Source of the DNA: Salminus brasiliensis
Lineage: Eukaryota; Chordata; Actinopteri; Characiformes; Bryconidae
Length of the DNA: 64,000 bases
Assembly (NCBI RefSeq): GCF_030463535.1
Contig: NC_132894.1
Span: forward strand, 33,737,125 to 33,801,124
Direction: 5' to 3'
A program made the translations under genes and the position numbers. Shown piece after piece: positions 56,001 to 64,000 of this stretch. The notes beneath the pieces were generated by a model, which did not search any database, was not told the origin of the DNA, and saw only the letters and a list, made by a program, of their open reading frames with translations. The stretch's first letter is position 1. Each line of letters starts with the position of its first letter.

Positions 56001-59000
56001 AGGGTCGATTACAGCTTCTCCAGAAGAACAGAAGAACGTTGTGGCTTCCAACCAAATGAATGCAAAGACATACTGGGTGCTCGTCTGTGCAGAGCGAGAG
56101 AGTTCACAAGGGCTGTCAACTCGGCTCATAGATTAAATTCAAATTTCAAAGCTCAGCAGGTCATACATTCAAATACACTCCTATCGGTCATATACTGAAA
56201 TACGTTCAGTGTTCAAGAAGAATATTTGTATGTGCTGGATGTTTGAAAATATTTCCAATCCATGTAAATACATAATTAAAGCCACAATGGATTGTTTTAT
56301 TTAGGGTCGGCAATGGCGTGCTCTTCTGTGAATGGAGAATTTCCTAATTTGAATGTTTGACAGTCCTACTTATCACTATGAAATATAGTGGGTACTTATA
56401 TCATTGGCCTACTGAAATTGAACATACTGAAATTGGAGACACTGCAATTTGCAACTGACCCTTTATGTCAGTGTTTCTGGGAGTTTTTAGACGAATCAAG
56501 CATAATCATGTAAGAAATCACAAACAAATTTGATATTTTGGTAAAAATAATCCAAGGCATTAATTAAATTAATTAAAACAATGTGCAAAAGTAAAAGTAT
56601 CGCCATGTTGTTAAATTTGCAACCAAAGTTTGCACAGTAGAGACCAGAGGCAGAGCCAGACTCGTTCACCTACTCATTTGGTAGACCCGCCCCCTCCTCC
56701 CAGATCAAGCCCAAGTCTCAGTGTCTCAGACCGCCTTCACTGAGCTTCCCGTGCAGAAGCAGAGCGGATTTCCCCTTGGATTCCCAGTTTGTCCGGTAAG
56801 CGGACGCTCCAACAGTAAAAGTGCAGCTCATGTAAGCTCCACTACAACTCAGCTACTACATATAATGAACAGAAAGGGCACCATGCAGCCAGGACCGTCA
56901 ATCACTTCACTCCTAAATGTAACCCCGCCTTCTCACGATAGAGCAGAGTAATGTTAAAAACTGATTTCTGGGAGAAATGTAAAAACATGGGCCAATACTA
57001 GCACAGGGAAAAACAAAAAACACTAGAGATAACAAGACGGCTGTTGAAACATATGGGGATGGGCGGAGCTACAGATCATACTGCAACTAACAATCCCTGG
57101 TGTCTTTCAGTGTGTATTAAACAAACAAAAACAACATCACACAGCCAAACAAACAGCTTGCCTGAGTGCACTGTAGCCCTGGCACACGCTCACGCAGCAC
57201 AGCACTCGCTCCTGGTTGGCTCGGTTCTCTCCCAGGAATTTGCAGACGATGTTGCCCCCAAGACTGAAGCCCACCACGATCAGCTGGGTCTGGGGGTACG
57301 TCTTCTTGATGTAGCCAACCATGGACGCGAACTCCCAAGTACAGCCTAGAGAGTGTGGAGAGGCTCGGTATTAGTGCGTAGACATACAGAAGAGTTCTCA
57401 GAAGACTTCAAGAAACCTAACACACAAGGGCTGCATGTCTGGAGGAGAACAGGTCCAGCCTTACTGTACGTCACAATGTTAGATGTGAATCGGGGCACAG
57501 GCTCAAGCACAGGGCTAACTCAGGAGCTGCAGTGCACAGTTAAAAAAAACAGCCAAGAAAAAGGTTTCTTCACACTGTTGCAGGTTAGGATTTAAAAGCA
57601 TGTGCTCGCGTGAACCGTACGAGTCACGTGAGTCACACGAGCCACGCAAGCCACGTCAGTGCCGTTCCCACGAACAAGACCGTACCATAGGTGAACATGC
57701 GGGGGGAGGTGAGCTCGATGTTTGGCAAGGCCCCGAGGTGGTTGAGCACAGCACAGCGGTAGCCCTGCTTCTGCGAGTGGTCCACGAACGTGCGGATGTA
57801 GTGCTTCTCGCTGTGGTTCCCGATCCCCGGGCAAATCACCATGGTGACGTCAGCTGCGGACAGAAAACCGCAAGACAAGAAAAGCGTGGCTTATCTGTGC
57901 CATGAAATTGATTTGCATGTAAACAAACACAGCCAAAAGATGTGGGGTACTGTACGTAGGGTGTGTTTGCACTGGTTAGCGATACCTAGGAAAGAATGCA
58001 AATTCGAGACTTTTACAAGGGTTTTTGTAAAAGGAGTCTTGTTGACTTTCACAAGGCACTTGGGTTGCCATGTGAGGTTTAGCATTTCACCCCAGTCTGA
58101 AGCGAAAGCAACTGTACTCCCAGGAGATACTAACCTCCGCTCTGATGATCCGCCAGGGGTTCAAAGAGGTCAAAAGTCGCTGTGGCGCCATCCTGCATAG
58201 GCAGATACTTGCGCAGGCCGGTCGGATGGGGTGAACTCACCCGGCCCAACTTGCCGTACAGGGCCGTCTGCAAATGCCCGCTTTTTCCCCACAACAAAGG
58301 AGGAATGTATCTGGAGGAGAAAGTCAAATAAGACAAAAATAAGCAACAGCACTGATCCACTTAAGACTGAGTCACTCTCAGTTGGGGCGTCTCATTTATG
58401 ACTGGTGAGTGGTAACGATACGCAGGCCTGCAAAACCAGATAGCAGCTAGACGACCTTTAGCATGCTGTGAATGAATAACTCCTTATACTGAGCACTCAA
58501 TTTAAAGCCGAGCCTCCTTATGCAAGGTCAGAGCTTAATCTGCACCAAAGACGCAAACAAAAATACATAAGAGGAACCTTTTGCTGGGAGGACTGTGTAC
58601 ACACACATACACACACACACACACACCTGTGCAGAAGTGCTCTTTATTGATGTAATAACCAGTCAAAACGGCTACTAAGCACATCATCCATTTTTCAGGC
58701 CTCATATATTTCTAAGGACATCAGAGACCACTGACTGTACCTGACTGACTTGACTTGTACTTCTACCTCCTTCAAGGCAATTAAGTGGACTCTAATCTAA
58801 TCTAAATTAATTTAAGAAGGTAAACTATCTGCATATGGAAGAAAAAAGGAGAAACAAACAAAAAAGTCAAATAAAAAAAAAAAAAACACAGCGCATCCAA
58901 CAAGAACAAAAGCCTTGTATATCTAAAGTATATCTGCCCCCATGAACAATTACACAGAACCTGTTCTATTACATAATCCTGCTGTACAACCTTTAACGCA

Positions 59001-62000
59001 TAATAGCACTTAATTATGTATTAGTTAACGAAAGAGTATCAGCTAAATGTCAACAGACAGTCAGGGCTATAAGACAGCTCAACAATCTGGTCACCGTGGC
59101 ACTGTGGACCTGCGAAAAACAGCTGAGGGTCAAGAAAATAACCAACTAGAGCCCAATTTCCCACAAGCTGTGCAGTATTGAGATCCTCTTATGGGGGAAA
59201 GCGAGTGTTTAAACGTGATGCTTATTCTACCATTTAACACTGACTTTTCTGCTAAGAGGCTTTTGGGAAATGCAGTCTAGAGGAGTAAATCTAGCTGCAG
59301 TTACTCAAAACAACAACAACCACCACCCTTAAATAGCCTACCAAACTGCCTACGGCTATTAAGCACAAGTTCTTCTACTTGCTGTGGAGAAAACACATAA
59401 AATCCACTTGCATAAGGAGTTCATAAATGACCCATGCAAGACCTGATGGACCACCAAAAATGCCCCCATCAGATAAACAGCACTTAACAGCACTTACAGA
59501 GGCAAAACTAAGCTCCACTCTAGCTTCAGATCTGAAATCAGACACAGGTATTTGTGCCAGTCTTTCCACCGTGTGACGATGACTCAAAAGGTCTGAAAGC
59601 ACATGGAGCCGATTAAGAAGCTCCTACTGAAAAAAATAGACTAATTTGAAATTGCAGAAATTGCAGAATCTGCTCTTCTCAGAACGCCTGACTGACCACC
59701 CCAGAGTCCAAACCTTAACATTATTGAATGAGGGTTTGGTAGGACTTGGATGGCAGGAAGGAGAAAACGCTCTGTGTGTATATTACAGTACATCACAGTA
59801 CACACTGGTTGATGGGTACAGGCATTCCTCTGGCCTACTTAAGTCTACAGAATGCTCACAGTACCATCAACAGCCAACCACAGTCAGTCAATGACATAAC
59901 CATTCCCTGACTTCCCGAACAGTACCTTTTTATAGCAGTAAGTACAGTTCAGGCTCAGTGGAATTTTGCATGGAGATGATAATGATATGATAAGCAGAGC
60001 GTGAGGGCAGTTGCTCCACTTTCCCAAAGCCTACGGTCAGTCCTCAGAGCGCAGTTCCAGGATGCTTGCAGTGGGTGTTGCTGCTCTGCGAGAGAAAGAG
60101 GGGTCAGATTACTGCTGACTCCGGGCAGCGCGGTGCAGGTGAACTGTGCACGGTTATGCAATGGCTCGGCCCACGTGCAGCCACCGTGAAACAGCTAGAG
60201 CTGCTTGCTGCCTTCGAAGCGTTCAGGGCGGAGATGTAAACACTGCGCATCGAGAGACAGGTCCTCAGGTTCACGGCACGGTCTACCCAGACAGGCTCTT
60301 CGTGTTTATACTGTTTATTTGGCAGGCCACGATTATACTATGAGGAACGGCAAGATAGCTTGTCCAATGGAGTGAAACCAAGGATTCCACAAACTCAAAT
60401 CTCAGAGGCAGGAGATAAACATAAACGTGGCCAGCATGGCACCACATTAGATCACTCTTTAAATGTTCTCCATGTGCCTTATATAAGCCAAGCTACACCA
60501 AGCTACATCTTCTATTCACTGGGTGCTACACTGGTCATCTCTTATTCACCATGCAGCACTGACATTCAAGTACGCGTCCAATTGCTATCTGACCCGAAAG
60601 GAGAAAATGGACTGGATGAGCAGTTTGGCTCTCGTTTTGCGGAGACAGCCAAGGGCACTCGGTCCAGCAGGGAGGTGGGAGACATCGCAGCCGTTTAGCA
60701 CACACTGTTACAATTAAAATCTGCAATGAGAGAGAAAGAGAGAGAGAGAGCAGTCCATCGGTATCTATTTCACAAAGCCGTCCCTCGTCCTCCGAGCCTC
60801 TGCAAGCCATAACACAGGACCTGCCCTGTTACATAAGATAACTGCGGAAGCCTTAAAATATAACAGCACTTAATTACGTGCCAGTTAGCAGTTATATGCA
60901 CTAGCTGCAAGACAGCTCTACAACACGGTCACTGTGGATGATCAGATAAGCAGGCTAAAAGAACCAACTAGAAGTGTAAATTTAGCTGCAGTTAATCCAA
61001 ACGCAACAACAAAGGTGACGAAATGCCCCTAAATAGCCTGGGACACTGCCTACCGGGAACTGGAGTCAAACAGAAGATTAGGCCTAGCCTACGACATCCA
61101 GTCAGAAGCAAAAAAGGGCTTTTTAAGACAACAAACAGTCCAGTGTCTGCTTGTGCGAGTTTGCCTCAGGTATCTCTGAGCCACAGCGACGCTCGAATGC
61201 TAGTGATAAGCCCTCAGGAAGGATATAACAGCAACACAACTTGACAACCATGATATGAAAGGGGTTGAACACCTCTATTCAATTTGCACAGGCTTCATAT
61301 AATACAATCCACAGACTGGAGCAAATAAAAACACTCATTAAATACAAATTAAAAGAACACCACAATGAGGACAGAAGCCCAGAGGCATTTATAAGCTAGG
61401 AATTTCCATGTTCTCATATTTTCTGCTCAGGAAAAAAAAACATAGCGCATCCAACAAGAATTCTGTCACTTTTAATACAGTCATAAAAAAAACATGTTAG
61501 CTCACAGAAATGTGATACAGGACTCTGCAAGTGTAACTCTTCCACACAAACTCCACAGTTTCATGTTTAAAAAAATACAAAAGAAATAAAAGTATGTAGG
61601 GTGTCCATAAGCTTCATGGTTTCGGTGCTCATGTAGGTGCCAGTATCGGCGCTGATACCGATGCGGTATCGGGACAACACGAGTGCTCAGCATTGGAGAA
61701 ATGCTGATAAGACATTAAAAAAAAAAGCAGTGTGGGAGACTTTATCACAATAAGGATAACATATCGTCCCATCAACACACCCACAGGATGTGTTGGCATG
61801 ACACACCTATCAACGTTCAAAAGTCCAGAATCATGTCCCACATTCTGGCCTAGAACTCCCGAAGACCTTTTAATCCACCTTACCCTGCACACCCAGATCA
61901 CTCTGGCTTACTTGGAAGGTATGTCTCTGGAACAGCTCGGTCAGTCGAACAGGCTAGAACCATCAAGGTAACAGGGTTTAATGTAATTCTGTGGAACAGA

Positions 62001-63374
62001 TGAGGACAGCGGCTGGCACTGTGCTCCAGCACTGATTGATCCTTTGGTGAGCAGAGTAGTAAATGTGCTGCAAAACAAACCATTACATAACCAGGCGGGT
62101 GTCGCTTTAGGTTACGAAAGAGAAGCCCACTCGCCCACCACCTTGTTCTGGGGCGTCACAGACTAACGCAAACTTTGAGCTCAGGGACGAGAAAGTACAA
62201 GACATGTCCTTACAAGACCCGAACAAGTTTTTGGCAGACTACACCATCTTCTTTTGGCACAGTTTTCATGACACACTGCTTCTGGAATTGAAATGCAAGA
62301 CCCAGGCAAGACTGACAGGAGGTTTATATGTATATGGTAAATATTTCTGCTGTATTTGCTCGATATGCACACATGACCTTACCTGTGCAGTGCATTAGAA
62401 ACTATTCACAGCAATAAAAGTGTAACTAAGGGTGTGGATGAAGAGCACACCCTGTTTTTAAACAAACCACTCAGCCAGCGGAAGGAAAACGCCTGAATTC
62501 AGCGACGGATTATGTAATAGATATCAAAGAATATTGGTCCAGAGAATCGGGTCAAAGGATGTAATGTGAATGTGCCTTTTCCCTCATTGTTTCTATGAGC
62601 CAATAAATATTTACAAGTGGAAGTATGACCATCCTGGACCTTTCCTCAGGACAATGCAGCCTCAAAAACAACACATTTTCTTACTTATCGTCAGTCAGCC
62701 TTTAGCCCCTTTAGCTAATTCAAATCTGTGAGAAGTGGGTGGGCTGCATGTCCACACTAATCATAGTCAAATGGATCAGGAAGTGGAATTGGTGCTTGGA
62801 TTTGAGTGCTATTATTATTCCCCCCCCCCCCCTTTTATATAATAAGCTTGTGCTACCTTTATTGTTGGATGCACTGCAAGTTTCTATACGAGTCTGCACA
62901 CCCAGCTCACTTCGCTTTGGAAAGCCAGTTATTGATTGGTTTCTGTGGTGTGTACAATCATGGGCGTTCCTGCTGAAAATAGTCGTTTGACAAACAAAGC
63001 AAATCAATGACTTTCCAGCTTCCCTAGATCGCCTTAAGGTAAGAGCATTACAGAAGACGGTGGAGAAGATCGACATCAGCTCAAGCAGGAACAGACACTG
63101 TGTGAATCACATGTTAACTGGAGAACAGAAATAAGTACATCCATAAGTCCAGAAGCCAAACTCACTCTTTGGTCAGAAGGGGGCAGGACTTGAGCAGAAA
63201 GCGGTTGAGTGCCGTGTCCTGGTAGGTGAGGTCCGGGGGAGCGGTAGGGCTTTTTAGGTTGAGGCACCGGACGACAACGTAGAGGATGGTGGCGACGGCT
63301 GCCAGCTTCATCCCGTCGAACATGGCCGGCATCTCCGGCGCCACCGGGTACACTTCTGAATCGTGAGACGCCAT
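50024..63374 (-). CDS. abhd2: ABHD2, membrane-anchored alpha/beta-hydrolase
   Basis: ABHD2 is a monoacylglycerol lipase/ester hydrolase; in mammalian sperm it is the progesterone-dependent 2-AG hydrolase. Exons in transcript order: 63166-63374, 58135-58310, 57686-57853, 57162-57345, 54808-54900, 54185-54286, 53456-53525, 52776-52860, 50024-50238; 433 aa plus stop. An N-terminal signal anchor (MKLAAVATILYVVVRCL) precedes LNLKSPTAPPDL. The nucleophile elbow is GFSLGGN (S212). The acid lies in NSGDDPLVH (about D346/D347) and the histidine in LHGGHLGFFEG (about H378), so the triad is intact. All junction phases agree. The intron after exon 4 begins GC instead of GT. Exon 6 is about three residues shorter than in the human protein. 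The exon carrying the ATG follows an acceptor (63382), so the promoter is outside the window. Which teleost paralogue (a or b) is unknown. Confidence 0.95.
51030..51565 (-). mobile_element. interspersed retroelement with LINE-type tail
   Basis: TTTAGCAGACGCTCTTCTCC is the complement of the conserved tail of teleost L2-type elements. The following 450 bp (e.g. GGACACCCAGGGGAAGTTCG, GCCAGAGTCAGGGGTTTGAA) match a sequence common in fish genomes. In abhd2 intron 8. Frames within it are not genes. Confidence 0.5.
51600..51860 (-). mobile_element. short TIR transposon fragment with interspersed repeat
   Basis: CCAAAAGTATTGGATGGAGC and CATTCCAGAGAACACAGTTC match the interior of the 7911-8391 family. 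The first part repeats 1880-1990. Confidence 0.5.
54392..54643 (+). mobile_element. short TIR transposon remnant in abhd2 intron 5
   Basis: GGCACCATGCTGCCTAATGC, GAATGATGGATGGTGGTG and CAACATCTTGACCTCACTGA match the family interior. Both ends are missing. Confidence 0.6.
55080..55290. repeat. dispersed repeat, abhd2 intron 4
   Basis: CAATGGAAGTCAATGGAAAA and CATTTCTATTGGTCCATCC; family of 13700-13890. Confidence 0.45.
57160..57161 (-). other. abhd2: GC 5' splice site of abhd2 intron 4
   Basis: Exon 4 ends CACTCAG and the intron starts GCAAGC. The next exon resumes GGCTCAGGAG, giving SALRAQE in phase. No in-frame GT alternative lies nearby, so this is a GC-AG intron with an otherwise good donor consensus. 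Confidence 0.8.
58311..63165 (-). other. abhd2: abhd2 intron 1
   Basis: 4.9 kb with no exon found. It contains CA (58598-58626) and GA (60725-60750) microsatellites, a hAT-like fragment around 61620-61690, a C13 tract at 62820 and two diverged related blocks (58880-59360 and 60820-61460). Confidence 0.5.
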
Positions 63375-64000
63375 GGCTGGCCTGAGACGAGACACGAGAG
63401 ACGGGACATTATAAGACTGTGTCTTAACCAGTATACAAGTTACCACTGGTATAAGCCCCCCCAAAAATAATAATAATCTGCCCTCAATTTATAGAAATGA
63501 AAGATTTTGACCAGTCCAGACAGAGGTTGTGAGGTTATAAAAATCCAGTATGTTTACATACGCCAGCCTAAGCAGCCTACAGGGGTTCAGCTCCACCCTG
63601 TCACGCTTAAGTAATACAGAGTGTTTCAGCCTGTTTTGCTAATTAAGTGAGAACAATACAGTCCAGCCAATCAGAATAGAGCTCATTTACCAGTCTTAAA
63701 GGTCCAGTAACAAACAAACAAATAAATAAATAAATATGGACTGAATTGCAGAGTGGCTGATATGTTTACCTAAAAATGAATTGCGTCTATTTTCAGTACA
63801 TAAACCTATACATACAAATGCAATACCAGATTGTAGGATATTGCACCTTTAAAGCGACACAAACGCAGAACAACATTTACAAAACCGGAACCTGTATAAC
63901 CTGGGTTTTGAGACGTTCTGATAAAAAAACAAACAGGAACAGGCGAGTGTGTTAACTCTGGAAAAAAAAAATTGGTGTAACTTACTCTGTTGCTCAAGTT

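Overview
The window is vertebrate nuclear DNA, almost certainly from a teleost fish. The genes are split by many GT-AG introns. They match vertebrate families along their whole length, and the DNA between them is full of teleost-type repeats: Tc1-like remnants, short DNA transposons with inverted ends, tRNA-derived SINEs, AT-rich microsatellites and expanded minisatellites. The repeat mix suggests an otophysan such as a characiform or catfish, but that is only an impression. No bacterial, viral or CRISPR-type system is present.

Four protein-coding genes can be rebuilt exon by exon with consistent splice phases. (1) strc, stereocilin, minus strand, 79-18570: 27 coding exons, about 1923 codons, from a signal peptide to a stop codon. 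(2) slc39a1, a ZIP1-type zinc importer, plus strand, 24472-33542: 4 coding exons, 298 aa. (3) rlbp1, CRALBP, plus strand, 38688-44195: 7 coding exons, 312 aa. (4) abhd2, a membrane-anchored alpha/beta hydrolase, minus strand, 50024-63374: 9 coding exons, 433 aa, with one GC-AG intron. Its first coding exon follows a splice acceptor, so its 5' noncoding exon and promoter lie beyond the right edge.

Layout: strc and slc39a1 are head to head, separated by 5.9 kb holding SINEs, a Tc1 remnant, a CpG-rich block and an AT-rich satellite. slc39a1 and rlbp1 run in the same direction. rlbp1 and abhd2 converge. The genes do not form a pathway. Two are sensory (hair-bundle links; visual-cycle retinoid carrier), one handles zinc and one is a lipid hydrolase. 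The rlbp1-abhd2 pairing matches human 15q26, and STRC is also on human chromosome 15.

The most unusual material is in the introns. One short transposon family occurs about ten times, and three same-orientation copies end roughly 10-21 bp from strc 5' splice sites. One strc minisatellite looks like an expansion of a sequence inside that transposon. Several minisatellites (13 bp, 62 bp, 68 bp units) have higher-order structure. An in-phase, open candidate alternative terminal exon lies in slc39a1 intron 1. I found no convincing new multi-gene system.
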